Below, piece after piece: positions 1 to 16,090 of a DNA stretch of 64,000 nt (its first letter is position 1; each line of letters opens with the position of its first letter). Below the pieces are notes generated by a model that was given only the letters and a program-made list of their open reading frames with translations, made no database searches and had not been told where the DNA came from. The stretch lies in contig QYRS01000010.1 of the NCBI GenBank assembly GCA_006503535.1, forward strand, positions 1,426,001 to 1,490,000. The letters run 5' to 3'. The stretch comes from Arthrinium phaeospermum. Its lineage: Eukaryota; Ascomycota; Sordariomycetes; Amphisphaeriales; Apiosporaceae. A program made the translations under genes and the position numbers.

Positions 1-3000
1 GTAGCTTCGATTAAATATTATTTAAAATAAAGCCGAAATAAACGAGTCAATTTTTTATATAAAAAATAACGTAAATACGCGGATTAATATTATTATATAA
101 AAACTAAACTAAATTAAAGCCTAAATACTTAAAATTAATACCTATAAAAAGAAACGTTATATTTTTTAGTAATGCCTAGCTTCGCCTAGGTAATTATAAA
201 AAGCTTATAAGGCGAGGCTTACTTAGGCCGTGTAATTTTATATTAATTATTTTAATAACTTAAATACCGAAATATAATGAAATCCTACAGCTTTAACAAA
301 TACGATATAAAAGTTTCTTAATCTTTTAAAGTCGTATATTATCTTTATAATCGAGTATATTTATATTCAAATATTTTATTATTTACTAAAACCACCGCGG
401 TAAAACAATAATAAAAAAAAAGCTAAAATCAAGGATATTTTTTAATTCTTTTAAATATAATATAAATTATTAAGCTATAATATTACTTTATAAATTCCTT
501 AATATCTTTTTTTTTTTACTATTTCGCCCTTATTATTATTCTTATATATAAAATATATTATTTCCGCCTTCTTTTATAACTTTTATTTATCAACTTTAAT
601 ATATTTAAGCCGATATTTTAAAAGCGTATTTTCTTAATTAAACAATATAACTTAAAGTTTTATAGCGAAGGTTTAGCTTTATATTATAATCTTTTAATAT
701 TTAAAATATAAAGTTTTTTAACCGCTAATTTTTAAAAATACCTACTTTGTCTTTTTTAATACGTTAATACGCTAATACGCCGTATTAAACTTCCCTTAAC
801 TCGGAATATAATATCTCTCTTTATTTATTATTATATAAAAATAATATATATAAAAATAATTCTATATTTCGAACCTTTTTTATTTTATTAATATTTTCGC
901 TATTAAACGTAGCTTAAATCCTATATTATTTACGGCTACGGCTTAAAAAATACTAAAACGGTTTAAAAATTAACGGCTTAGTTAAATAAATAATTAATAA
1001 ACTCGCGCGAAACGAATAAAACATTTTATTAGCGTAATATAAATATTAAAAAAGTTAAATTAATAAAGCGGTTAATTATAAAAACTAAATATTTATTCGT
1101 TCTTTTTTCCTATATAATTTAAATAAAATTAAAAAATTAAACACGTCGCGATCTAATAATATCCCGCTGTTAGCGAACACGCTCGCATTACTAAATATAA
1201 AAAATAAGGTTATCTAGAACCTAAGGGACCCGAAATAAGCCTTATAAACATTAAAAAATCTTTATATTTATTATATTTTATAATAAGTATACTTTTTTCC
1301 GATTTTAATAAAATTTCTTCTTTCTTCGCGTATTAAAAAAAAGTTATTACGTTAAACACGCTTCGCACTAAAGCCTTAATTTAATTTATATTATAAAAAA
1401 AAAGGTATATATTAAAAAAAGTTTACTTTTTAATAAAATAAACGCGATATCCTTTTAACAGACAAAGTTATTAATATATTTAAACTTATAACGTAATAAA
1501 TACGATCGCTATTAAACCCCGGAATAAATTACTAATACATTTTAACCGATTAATAAAAACTAATTTTTTGATAATTCTTTTACCCCGAAAGTTAAAACCC
1601 GGCGTTTATTAATTTATTAAATATTAAACTTATACTTATATTTCCTTTAACCTTTTTTAATAAAAACGTCTATTTAAAATATAAAAACCTTTACAAGTTT
1701 ATACATAACGTAAAATAACTTTAATATCTAAACGATATACGTAATAACGCTCCTCTCTAATTACTAATTATAAAAAAACTACCTATTATATCGACACTTA
1801 TACTATTAATTATATCGCTGCCTCCAAACGCCTTAAAAACAAGCTCGAAAAAATTTAAATTAGAAATTACGACTATGACCGCAGTTACAGCTATATAAAG
1901 CATTAAAATAATTACTTTATTCCCCGCTAAAAAAAAACGCAGCCCGTTATCTAGGAGGCCTTCGAAAATCTATAAACTAGGCTTAAAACAAGAGTTAATA
2001 AAAAAATATAACGCTTTAATAATAAGCTTTATTCGAATATTAAATTACTTAAGGAATAATAAATACGAACAACGGTAATAAAAATAACATAAATCTTACT
2101 ATAATTTAAAACCAATATTATACCTAATTTAAAAGTTTTTATAATACGTTAAAACTAAAAAAACTTAACAAAGGCCACTATTAAGTTTTTATAATAAAAT
2201 AAAAACGCCGTAATAAATACGAAAATTAAAATAATTATAAACTGAATTATAAAATTATATAAACGCTTTAATTCCGAAAAGATATCTATAAATAATCTTC
2301 GAAGCATTATTTAAAACATTAAGAGTTTTCTTTCGTCGTAAAAAAGTACGCTACGCTAAATCGGCAAAATAAAAGCACTCTTTAAAATATTACCCCGACG
2401 TTTAAGAAACGACGGCTACTTAACTTAATTAGCACTATTTAAATAAAATTAAAAAGTATATAAAGCTTTATTTTTCCGGGTATCTTAATTTTATATATAT
2501 TCGCTCGATATATCAGATAATAATATAATATAAAACCCTTTAATATTAAAGTTAACTAAAAATACTTTTAATAATATTATCAAAGATAACTATTTATTAA
2601 AAACTATCGAATATATTTATATCTAAATATACTGTTACCCCCTTCATTAAAATAATAAAAAAGCTAAATAAAATTAAAAAGGTATATATTTAAAAATATA
2701 TTAAAGAATATAAATATAATACTTTCTTTTTAATAATACCCCTTTTTTAAATTAATACTTTTAAAGGTATCCTATTTTATAAGTTTTTTATTTCCGCTAA
2801 AAAAGCTTAATATAAATCGAAAAAGTAAAAGGAAAAATATATAAATTAATTAACTTTTAATTTTAATTAAAATATCTATAATATATTATTATAAAATTCT
2901 TATAACTACTTTATATTAAATATCCGCCGAAGAAATTATAGCTTTTAAAAGCGAAGCTTCTTTTATAAATAAGCCTTCCCTCGAAGCTTTTCTTATATAT

Positions 3001-3249
3001 AAGCCTTCCTTTGAAACTTCTCTTATAAATAAAGCTCTTTTCGTAAACGATTTTCCTATTAAAAACTATTTCTTTATATTATTTTAAAAAATATCCTCGA
3101 CTTATTCCCTAATAGCCTCTAGCGATTTTATTAATATATAAATTAATATAACCGTCTTTATATTCCTAATCGTTATAAGCCTGTAAAAATTAATAAATAT
3201 CTTTATATTATAAATAAAATAAACCTATTAAAGGTACTTTACTACTTAA

Positions 3250-4450
3250 ACAAGTAATAATATAAAAAAGCGTAGCGATATAACGTTAAAGAATAAAAAA
3301 ACGCGGATATTATTTATTTAGTCGTATTACGCTGCTATTTATAAACTTAGTTAAAAAAAGGGGTTTTATTATGAAAAAACTATTTTCGTTTCGACCGAAA
3401 CAGCGATTAAACTCTTTTTTAATGGTTAATATACGATATAATTAATATAAAGTACGCCGTAATAATTAAAATTATCCGCGACGCGAAATAACTCTTTTTA
3501 AAACGGTACCGTTTTCAATATATTTATTATTAATATATAATCGACTTTCTTATTATCGCTACGATTATTGACTCGCGTCGACGTAATTATTTAGCTCGAG
3601 CTTTAATTTTAATAGTTGTTAACTAACGTATTATTTAAAAGCCCGATATCTATATTAAAACTTTAAACCGTTAAGAGCGAATGCGGCTCGATTTATATAA
3701 ATATAACGATAATAAATCGGACGTTTATACTTTTTTAAAAAGGAAGCGGCTAATACTTTTCGGTTATATCGTTTATACTTAAAAACGTTAAAATAAAGGT
3801 CGACCGGAATAGTAATGTATATATTAAATAATTTTAAATAGTTTTATAACCGTCGCTCATTTATACTTTTACGGTATATTATACGATATTATAAATTATC
3901 GCATATATAATTAACGCTTAAACTTTAGCATTTAACGACGCGTTAATTAGTTTAAAAGTATATAATTTTAATTTATATTTTTTTATCGTATCGCGAAATT
4001 CGGAAAATATAATAACTTCGCGTTCGATAATATCGTAAATTTCCTCGTATAGTAGTATAATATCGTTCGGAAAACACGGCATATTAGCTATAAATAGATA
4101 TAGCGGAAAGGCGAAAAAGTTAAATAATTTATTAAAAAGCTTTAATATTAACTTCGACGTTTTTTTTTTAAAGTTAATCGATTTCGCTCGTTTTTTTAAT
4201 AACGGAATAATCGGGCGAGTTTATTTTACGTTCTCGGTATAAATAAAGTTTAAAAACGACGGAATAAATAAGATAAATAATATGAATTTTTATCGCCGGT
4301 AATTACTTTTTTACGCCCTTTAAACGCGTTATCTATCGCGATTTCGATTAATAACGGGCTAGAATAAATTAGGCTACGAAAATAACAACGCTTCGTCGGG
4401 GGTCCTTTTTCGAATTTTTCGTAATTGAAATTAATAAACGATCGGTTCGA
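3250..4450 (-). pseudogene. RIP-broken relic ORF, unknown family
   Basis: One frame on the minus strand can be read for about 400 codons with few interruptions, and nearly all of these are TAA or TAG, as expected when CAA/CAG (or TGG) codons are converted by C-to-T changes. Recognisable pieces include KRTPDEALLFS near the start of the readable part, FPNDIILLYEEIYDIIEREV in the middle and FNRCFGRNENSFFIIKPLF toward the end. The composition (mixed charged and hydrophobic, not low-complexity) suggests a real former protein, probably from a mobile element or its cargo. I do not recognise the family. The start codon and exact ends cannot be placed, and CpG is retained more than in the gypsy copies, so mutation is lighter here. 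Confidence 0.5.
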
Positions 4451-7400
4451 AACGGAATTAATTTAATCCTCGATACGATTATTATATATTACGCGTATAA
4501 AGTAAATTAATTACACGCGAAAGCGGTAATAAATAAAGGTATATTACGTAGTTAGAAAAAGAGCGATAAATTATTATATTATAATGTAATAATGAATAAA
4601 GAGCCGGGAGTAAATAACGGGCGATTAAATAAAATAGTATCGCTAAAGCGATAAATTTAAAAAATATAAGCGGCCCGAGCTTTTAAAAAAGGGTATAAAT
4701 CGAAAAAGTTCCGCTTATATTTCACTTATTAAACTACTTACTTTTTTATTTTTATTATTTTTTTATTTTAATTCCTAGCTTTATTTCGATTATTAAATTA
4801 AAATTTCCAGCTATTTATCTTCTTATCTTTTAAATTAAATAGCCTTCGTTATATACGCGACCGGGTTAAAATCGGAACATGACGTTATTTTTAAACTATT
4901 AGCTTTATCGCTAAAGGTTACGAGCTTTATCTTATTTTATAAATTACTTTTATTCGCGACTCGATTAAGATTAAGATCCTATTGAGGACGTTAATATTAA
5001 TCGGCTAGCTTTTAAGCTTAGTAATTATTAAATAATCCACCTAACGTTATAATTCCTTTATAACGAACTTAATTCGTTTAATTTAATTGTATAAATTAAT
5101 AAATACGATATATATTAAATACTATTTAAGTTTAAATTCCTAAAGCTATATACTATAAACGCTTTATTTTTATTAAATACTAAGCTTTACCTAACTAAAT
5201 AATAAATATTAATAATATATAATATTAATAACACGAACTTATAAAACTAAACTCGCTCTTTAAATTAAAATATTATTATAAACGTCGTAAATCTATATAT
5301 TTAAAAATCCCATTATATTAAGCTCTTTTAGGTTTTAATAGTGTATTAATATATTACTTATATACCTATTACCCGCCTTCCGATTACCTTATTCTAACTC
5401 GACTCTATAACTATACCTGCGCGGTAATTGAGTCGCTTAATAACGGTAAAAACGTTTTTTATTTCTTTAATAACAACGTCGTTGTTTAATTACTATCGAT
5501 TTTATATTTAATAAATACTTATATTAAACTAAATACTTACTCTTTGTTAAAAATAAAACTATTAATTTTATAATAATAAGCCTCCGCGACGTCGATTATC
5601 AAGGCTAACTACGAAAACTCGAAACGTAAATAAGCGTTTATTTCCGTCGCTTTTTCCAATAAAAATACGCGCTTATATTACGATATAAAGACTTTAAACG
5701 ATATAATAAAACACTTTAATAAAATAAGCTACTTAAAATAATGAAATAATACTTAATCTAATATTTCTTACATTACTTATTTCTTATTATTATTTTTTAA
5801 ATAGTTTTTTTAATAATTTATACGCGTTGTAAAAAACACGTTACGTTACTAACTTTACGCGGCGTTATAATCCAGTTTAAAATATATAAAACTATACGCT
5901 AATCCTATTAAATTCTCGTAATATTTGTCCGAAAGCTTTTTTAAACCTTTTCAAAATTAATTATACATAACCTCAAAAAAAAACGTAAAATATTTATAAT
6001 TTTATATATAATTAACACACGTTGTAAAGATTTTAATTTATTACGTATTTTATATTATATTTATATATTCAGCGATCGTTTCTATTATAATTTATCTTTA
6101 TCATTATACTTAAATAACATATAGTAACGCCCCGAGTAGATATTATCACATATAAGCCGTAAAAACGAGAAATCCCTCGCAATACGGTTTAACTCGGCGC
6201 GAAGCGCGAAATTAAATTACTTGATTAAGCATTTATAAACCGCATTAATTATAAAAAAAAAATAAGCTTACCCGTTAATGCATTTTATAAAAACTAAACT
6301 TTTTCGCTTTTGAAATACTTTTAAAAGCTAGCCGCTTTTAAATATTTAAAGAGCCGGTCGTACTTATATACGCCTAAAAAGTAAAAAATCAGCAACTAAT
6401 CAAAATTAAAAACGTAATAAGAATAGTAAAAAAAAAATCGCTAAATATTATTAATCGCCACGTCGTCGTCGGGATCGACGCGGTCAGTTAACGTTTCGCG
6501 TACGTTCGCATTAAATTACCCCTTTTTATTTAAATCGAATAAACCGAAACTTTCTAAGTTTCGAAGCAATAGTAACGCGGCCGCCTTTAATTTAATACGC
6601 TTACTCTTTTTACTACGCTTAAATTATATCGATACAAGCGTTAACAGGTTTAATATAATATAATAAATGATAATAATAAAAGAAATAAATATAACATTAA
6701 TTAAAGAAACGAATTATATATAACTTAATAGTAATTTTATTATCGGGGTATACGTAATTAGTATTATTACGAAAAAAAAAAGCTCCGCTTTATTACTATA
6801 TTAAATTAATAAAAAAAGCGTAAAAATATTCTATTAATAAATATAACCTAGCTACCAACTCTTAATTTTAAAAAAGAATAAAATATTAATATTAATCTCG
6901 TTTTTTATTTATATTAATATTTATATACGAGTAAAATCTAATAATATAACTAAAGGATGAAATTTATATATATAAAGTTTTATAACAGAAAACGACTCGG
7001 AAAATACCGGCATTAACTTAATTGATATAATTTAATTTAAAATAATACCTAAATTAAAATACGAGACGGGGTTACTTATAAAAATAAGAAAACTCGCTTT
7101 ATTTTACTTATAAAAAGCTTATCGGCTTTTTCGCTGAAACGTTTAATTAAATACCGACTTAACTCGTTAAGAGTTTATTAAAAGCCTTTAAAAGCTATTA
7201 TAATAAAAGATTTTTCTATAAGCACGTAACTATAATATCTCGTCTAGCTATAGTTTTTAAAATAATTCGGTGTTTAAACAATTAATTAATCTCTACTTAT
7301 ATATATATAGCCATAATAATTTTATAAAAAACCTTTCTATTAATACCTTAAAAATAAAGTAAATAAAAAAGCGGAATTTAATAATATCCGCTCTCGGTCC

Positions 7401-10400
7401 GCCTTTTACGTATAAAATATATAAAATATTACTACTCCTTTATATTTATATACTTATTAAACTAAAAAATCTTTTAATTATAATTTTAATTTAATAAAGG
7501 AATAAATATTAGTTTTAATTCTATTATATATTATTATAGCTTTAATTTATTAATCGTTTATTTTTAATTACTTTATTAATATCGATTACTTTTATTATTT
7601 AAACTATAATTATAAATAATCTTAAGTAATTTCTAAACTATTAATTAATTCTTATTTTTTTTTTAATATATTAATAAAGGTATAATATTTATAAAATATA
7701 TAGCTAAGCTATAAAAACTTAAGTATAATTAACGTAATATTAGTATTTCTAATCGGTTTATATTAACCTAATAAGTTTATATTAACTTATTTTATATAAA
7801 AGGTCAGTTTATACTTATTATATTAACTTTTTATTTTTTATTACCTCGATTTAACCTTAGCTATTTACTATTCTAAGTAATACTTATATTATAAAAAAAT
7901 ATTATAAAACAATTATCGGTTTTTACGCCGTTTTATAATATAATATATTTTAAAAAAGCTTTTTTCTTTCGCGCTATCCGCTTTAATCTAATTCGTTTTT
8001 AAAAACTTATCGTATATAGCCGTTTAAATGTTTCGTTTATAAACGCTTACATTACCTTTTAAAACGAAATCGATTATTATTAATTATTTTAAACTACTAT
8101 TTATTATATTATTAAATAATAAAAATACTAAGTAAGTACTTTATAAATTTCGCGACTTTATATAAGCTTTATATATAAAAACAAGCGAAATTTAATAAAA
8201 CGTGAAAAAGGTATTATAAAAGCTCGCTTAACACTACTATAACTATTATAATCGCTTACTTAAACGTCGTTTAAAATTCTTTATATAAGCGTAATTTCGT
8301 ATAAAAAAACAAAATTTTATTAATATAATTTAATTAACATTTCTACCTAATCTTAAAAAATACCGTTATAAAAATTACGAAACTATTACCGGTTTATTTT
8401 TTAATAAAAACTTCGTAATTAAATTATATGCCGATATCGTTTTATATTTTAACGTTAAAATCGCGTGTTTAAAACTTACAATAAACAACTTAGCTGAATA
8501 TTTCACGGCCGTAATAATAGGTAGCTATTAAGCGGCAATCGAAAAACTATATAATATTATTATAAATTAAATTAATAACGCTAAAAGCGATACTTTAAAA
8601 AAAAAACTTATTATATATATTTTTACGCTTTAATAAATTAAAAAAGTTATCGATTAAATAAACGAAATAAGAAACGGGGACGGAACGAAAATTAAGAAAA
8701 AAATAAAAATCGAGAACGAGGTATAAAAATATAACTAGGTTAATGAAAGAACGAAAGTAAGCTAATTAAACGTATAAATAACTTTTAATAAACTGAAAAA
8801 ACATCGATTTTTATTATACGCTGGCGATAATAATAACCGTAATAAAAAAAAAACGTAATAATTAAATAAAATATAAAAGTTAATAAATAAAGCCGAAATA
8901 ATTCGTCCGCTATTTAATGAAAACGAAATAAAAGTCAATTATTTTAAATTAAGTAAACGTCTACGATAAATAATCGATACATTTAATCTTATAATCGAAC
9001 TCTATACTATTTAAATATTTAAAGCTAAACAAAAGTTTCCTAATCTAAAACACTAACTAACTAATTTTAATAATAATATAATTCGACTCGAATAAATATT
9101 CCATTAAACCTAAACTATATAAAAAGCCTTAAAAAATATAAAGGAAAACTATCCTTATAATAATATATTACTTTATATACTAAGGGCATAATAAAGCTTT
9201 ATAAATAAATTAAATATAATTTAAAAAGAAACCGAGCAAGCCGTTAATAAGAAATTAACGTTTGAAGCTTAAATTTAAAAGTATGAGGAAATACTTCGAC
9301 TTTTACCTGATAAATTAAAAAAAATTAAAAGAAAATATAAAAAGCGATTAAACGACATAATAAAGCCCGATAATTTATTAAAATTAAACGCGTAAAAAAC
9401 GAAATAGTAAACTATAATTAATATAAATAATAAATAAGTTAATAATCGGTAAATAATAAAATAAATAAGTTATTATTTAATATAATATAAATAAAAAGTT
9501 TTAAAAAATCTTTCGTAATATTTTAAAGAACTATATTTTTTTATAATTTACGCCTCCTATTTTTAATAAACCTTTTCTTAAAAGCTTTATCTTATAATTT
9601 TATAATTAATATAAACCTTTACTTATTAACGCTAATATTACCTTTAATAATGAAATAAAAAAACGTTTAATTAGTTTAAAATAAGGTATAACGGGATATA
9701 ATAGTACTAAAAAGCCTTACTTAACTTCGCGAAATATTAAAGCTATTTAATAAGCTTATTTATATTAGTTCTTATTTACTATTAATAAAAACGAAGAAAA
9801 TTAAAAAAATAATAATAAATGAACAACTCGAAACCAAATTTATATATAAAAAGATTAAAATAAGAAAAATAACCTTTTAATTAAACTATATAATAAAAAA
9901 TAAGCTATTTTAAAAATACCGACTATTAACGCCTAACCCGGTATTAAAGTTATAGCGAAATATAAAATTAACGATAATAATATAAAATTTAAAATAAAAG
10001 GTTCGTCGAAAAGTATTAATAAAAATACTACCGCTTTTATTAATATAGCGTTAAAATATAAAGATCGATATTAATAATATTATAATACGGCGGGATAATA
10101 TAATTAATATAAACAACCTTAAATACGCCTATTATTAAAAGGAATAAAACTTAAATTATAATTTCGATTATATTTTTAATATTTATTTATAAAATAAAGT
10201 TATATTATTAACTACGAGTTCGTAAATATTTAATTTCGAAAAACTACCTTTTAATTTTTTTATAATTTTTTTCCTTATATTAAAACCTATAATAAAATTA
10301 TTATCTCATTATATATAAAGAACCGTAATTTAAATTAATTTTTAAAAAAGCTATTTATTTAAAATAATACGTTTAAAATATTATATTTTAAAAGCTTTAA

Positions 10401-12309
10401 ATATTATATATTAAAGTATATACTTAAATTTTAAAGATTTAATCGCTAATAAAATAAAAATAAATAAAGTTTTATAAATTAATTAAAAAAGTAAACGAAA
10501 CTTTAAAAAACTTATTATTAAATTAAAAAATAATAATTATTTAAATTACGCCTTAAAGTAAAAGCTTTCTTAATTAATTATTAATAAAATATATAATTAA
10601 TCTTTTAATATAATTAAGTTATATTTAATAAATAATAAATTAAGTTATATATTCGCCTTTTTATATAACTTAAAATATACCTACGCTTATATTCCTTTTA
10701 AAATATTTTTCGGCGATAAATCCTTTTTAATATATAAATCCTGTCGTTTCTTTATTATATTCTCGTTTTTCGTAAGTTTCTTTATATCGAAGTTTTAATT
10801 TATCGAAATTTTTAACGAAAATTTTTTAAAATAATATATTTTTTTTAATATTTACTTACTTTTCTTACCCTTTTTTTTATTTATATTACTTACTTATTAT
10901 ATTTATAATTAAAAAAAGAAAGTTAAAATTAAAATTAACGGTACGTAAAACTAAATCGGGTAAAAAAAGCCGAGAGTATATAAACGAATCCTATGAGGAC
11001 GCTATTACGCGATAGAAATAAAATTTAATAATACGACGTCGAAAATAAGAAAAAACTTTAATTAAAAAGTTTTATAAACTATATATAAAAAACGAAGCCG
11101 AGGTATTCTTAATAATTTAATATTATAATAAAAAAAAATATTATTTACTTATTAAAACTTAATATTAAAAATACGTAACTTCCTTTTTTAAAACGGATTA
11201 TAAATTACCCTTTTTTTAATATATTTTTTATAATATATTTATTAACCCTTAAATAAAAATAATTATATCTTTTCCTCGAAATTTATACCGTAATAAGTAT
11301 TAATCCACTAATTAATAATAACAATAAAAGTAATATAAAAACTAAACTTATAATCGCCGGGGAAAGTAATAGCCCCATATATATAGCTATACTTTTAATT
11401 TTTAAAGAACTTATATATACTACCGTAACCCCTTCGCCTTTATCGCGTTATAATAAATTTTATATACCTTCCTTGACTTTTATAACTACTTGATACCGCG
11501 ATTTCTTATCGTTTAATCAAGCCTTAAAAAAGTAAAGAATTTATTCGTTATATTATTTAAAAAGGATTATTGCTTATTTTAATAATATAATATAAGTTTT
11601 TAACGTTTTTATTATTATAAATTTTTAATAAGTTTTAAAAACTTTTATTTATAAACAATTGAATACTTAATTTCAATTCTATATATCTATAATAATATAA
11701 TAAATTTCGTATAAATAACTCCATTCTAAATAATAATTTAAACAAAGATTAACGTTATAAATATTATATATTTAAATAAACTTAATAATTTATAAGTTAT
11801 AATATTAATATTATAAATAACATTTCTTTACCTTTTAAATATCTATAAAAAGAAATTTCGTTACCAGATTTATTTTTAAAAGTAACTTTTATTAAACGTT
11901 TTATAAATAAAGGACTAGGTTACCCTCCCAGTTTACTTATTAAACAATGAGTATAAATACGATTAGTTTCTTTTTTATACCGGAGAAATTTCGGTTTTTA
12001 AAAAAGCGATCTATATCTTTTTCGCCTATCGATATATATAATAATCTTCGCGTATTACCCGCCTGAAAAATTTTTACTTATAAATATAAATTTAATATCG
12101 TAGATTTTAACGGTCGAACTTTATATTATTTAATTAATTATAGGTATATAGTAATTAACTTCGAAGAATTTCGACCGATAATTAACCCCGATTTTATTAA
12201 TAATTAAATTAATTAAAATATTTTTTAAGTAAAAGTTTAAATTTATAATAAGCGATTATTAAAACCGAGTTCGAATAAAAGGAGTTAATATAATATTAAT
12301 ATAAATTAA

Positions 12310-13450
12310 TTAAGTATATCCTTAAATATTAAAATTAGTTTCATTTTATTTAACGCTTTTAAGTAACTTATTTTATAAAAAAGGAACTCGGTATAATTAT
12401 TTCCTACCTATTTTATTTTATTTCGCCGAATTTTTTAAATATAAATAGCGGCGCTATTAAATACTTTAACTGGGAAAGGCATATATAAATACATTAAAAC
12501 TACTCTTATATATATTACCGAAGCCCTTTTTCGTATATTAATAAAACGTTTAATAAATAAGCGTAATAAAATTCGAATTATTAATATATTTCCTTATTAT
12601 TTAAAAATATGTACTTAATCCGTCTCCCTTTTTTTATAACCGCTTACTTTAACGATATTATTTCGGCTTTTAAAAGGTTAATTAATCTGTTCTATATCGT
12701 ACTGCCCTTGAAAAAAACGGTAATAAAATCGCCGGGAACGTAGTTTAATAACCGATATATTTCTATACGAAAAAAGCGTAATATATTTATGAAAACGTAA
12801 TCGAAAACCTGCCGAACCTTTTTATTTCGTAAATATAAAGCTTCGTAAGTTTTTTTAAATATTTAAAGAGTAAATAATTATTATACTATCTTCGTTTAAT
12901 TAATATCGCGTTTAATTATTTCGAAGTTATTTATATAAAAAATTAATATATCTTTTAATATATTATTTATTTAAATTATATTCTAAAGATAAGTTTCGAT
13001 ATATTTTTATACCTCGTCGTTCGAATTTTAACTATTATTTTACGCGCTTAATATTATTATTAATAAAAAAAATATAATACGCTTAATAAATATTTACCGT
13101 AATACTAGTTTTAATTGAAGATTGATTAAGATTTTGTAATATTCTTATTATTGTTAAATTATAACGTTTATATTTAAAAATTCTTTTAAACGACAGGGTT
13201 AATAAAGATAAGTAACGGCTCCCGTAAAATATATATTAAAATATATTATACCGTTATTCCCGAAATCGGCGATAATTAAATTAAAGCTAAACGTTTTTTT
13301 TAACCTATTGAAAAAGGCTTTTCGTTAACGTTAATTATAAAAAAACGTAAAATCGTTATATAACTAAGTAAAATAAAACCCGTTAGCCTACCTTTTATTA
13401 ATAATTTTAAACCGGGTATTATCCCCTTATACCATTCGTATTAAATAAAA
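12310..13450 (-). pseudogene. RIP-broken relic ORF, unknown family
   Basis: A single minus-strand frame can be followed for about 380 codons with interruptions almost only at TAA/TAG. Pieces that read well are YGSRYLSLLTLSFKRIFKYK, RRFYYRFFQGQYDIEQIN and VVLMYLYMPFPVKVF. The density of coherent peptide is much higher than in surrounding DNA, so this was probably a protein-coding gene of a repeated element before RIP. I cannot name the family. A retroelement polyprotein is possible, but I see no YxDD or integrase signature, and accessory genes of large fungal transposons are another option. Ends are approximate. Confidence 0.5.
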
Positions 13451-16090
13451 ATACCGTACTATATACCTTAAAAAATCGCTTTTGTATTTATAAAAGTATA
13501 AGTATACTAAGTATAATATAATAATATGTATAATTTTATATCCTATTTTATCTATAAACGCTAAAGCTTGCTCGCGAAGAAACAGTTTATATTTATAAAT
13601 TAAATAAAAAAAGATATCGATATTTAATTTTTCGTTTTTAAATAGCTAAATAAATTCCTTTCCTTTTAAAAAATAATTATATACTTTAGTCGTCGTAATG
13701 CCGGCTTACCGTATTAAGTATATTTTAAAAAGTATACGGAAATTCGCTTTTAAGGCGAGATATTTTATATAAGTATTACCCTTTATATTAATACCCCTTT
13801 AAATAATAAACTAATATATTAAATTATTATTATCGAGTTTTTACGAATAATATCATAGTTCGCTAAACGGTATATATAAAATTTATATACAACGTTTTAT
13901 ATTATTTTAATTTAAAGTAAATTTTAAATAATTATTACCGAAATTATTGGTAAAAACCCTATTACGGTATTAAAATAAGCTATAAAAATACGTTATTTAG
14001 ATTCATTATTTACGTTTCGCCGGGCTCTAAAAACCTAATTATTTAATCCTAAGTTTAACTTAAAAACATTATAAATCGTTTACTCTTCGTTTTATTATAA
14101 TAATTAAACCTAATAGCTTAAAATTTACTTAGGTTTTTTCGCCGATAAAATTTATAAAATTTACTTAAAAAAGTGTTACCTTTAAGTATTAATTAATAAT
14201 TAAAGCTATATTAACGTATTTTTTATTTAACCTTAAAAAAATATAGACTACTTGCCCGGGATAGCCTAATTATTAACTCGCTTTTAACTTTTTACTTTTA
14301 ACCCTTAAACTATAGTAATATTAATTATACTCCTCTATATATTATTTTCCTAAACGGAATAGGTCGATATTATCTATAAGGTATAAAAGTTAAAATATAA
14401 CCGCGCCGCTAATTAATCCTTTTTTAAAATTAAAATCTTTTAAAGCTATACTTATTGTTACCTATTTATATCCGTATAATTAAATTAAAACTAAGAAATA
14501 TAAGTCTAATATAAAAACTACCGCCTTATAGCGAAAGATAATAATATATTAAATTTAAATATTTATAAAAATTATTACGTTATATAAACAAAACATATTA
14601 AAAAAAGGCAGCTTCCCGCGTTAAGTATTATTATAACTTTATAAATAATGGCTTGGCAGTTTCTATTTAATAAATAAACTATATCTAAAATAATTAAATA
14701 ACTATACAATCTTAATAAATCAAGATATAGCCCGGTTTTAAATTAAAGTAAAAAAATAACCAGATAATAATTAGATATAATCGATTACTTCCGCTATTAA
14801 TTAAAACGAAAATTTACTCGACGGCTTAAGCCGTTATAAAACGTTAACTTCTAACTTATTTTATTTCTTACGATTATTTATATTATTATTACGTCTTTAT
14901 TAAAACGTTTTTAATATAAATGGCTCTTAATACATTTCTATTATAAAGAAAATAAAGAGAATTTTATCGTAAAATTAATAGGTTATTTTAAGCTAAGCTT
15001 ATATAAATTAATTATAAAAACGCTAACAGGTTACGTTATAAAAATAACACTTAAAAAGAGTCTTAAAATTACGGCTAAAAGGAAAAGCGACGAGTATATT
15101 ATAACTAAGCGATATAATAGATAAATCTAGGTTTAAAGCTTAGCCCCTCGATTTTATTAAACTAAATCTATAATAATTTAACTACTTACCCAGGTTCTAT
15201 TTATCTCTCTTAACTTTCCCTTTATTACTTTTAATCCTAACTCTTAAAAATAAACAATTAAATATAACGACAAATTCTGAGTTAACTAAAAAAAGGTAAA
15301 ATAGAAACATTTTTATTATTACTACTTTTATTTTTTCTAAGTATATAAAATAATACGGTCCGTTTTTTTAAAATTATATATTATTTTTTAAATACTATAT
15401 TAATTAATATGATAACGGTATAAATAATTATAAAGAATCGTCGCTTAAAGTTAAAATAATATATCTTTGTTAATATAAAGTATATAAATTAACTACGCCT
15501 TTTAAAATAGTTATAGCTTACCTTAGTTTTTGTATAATTAATATATATATAGGGGAAAAATATAGCTTATTTAAAGCTATTAGGAATATTCTATATATTT
15601 AATATAACCTAACGAATAATAAAGTTCTATTTAATTTATAATTAAATATATTTTTTATATTATATATTTAATTAAATAAAGTAAGAAATAATATAAAACG
15701 CTTATTCTATTATTATAAATATAGTTATATTATAATAAGATTTTTAATCTAACTACTTTACTGATTATATTTACGCTGAATTTCGGGTTCTATTTAAAAA
15801 AATAAACAAACGTTATTTTTTATATAAAAAACTAATTACTAAACTTTAACATAAGCTATTTAATCCCTTTTATGAATATAATACCTAGTAAGGGGAGGGA
15901 TATATATACCTATTATTTATTACGGTTAAATAAGTATATATTTATTAAACGCTTTTTATTAAACTTTATTATTATTAAATTATAATATACGGTATGAATT
16001 AACGGGAAAAACGACTTTGGCTAAAAAATAAACAAATAGCTACTTTATAAAATAAAGGAAAAAATACACGGGGCTAACGTATAAAAAAGG

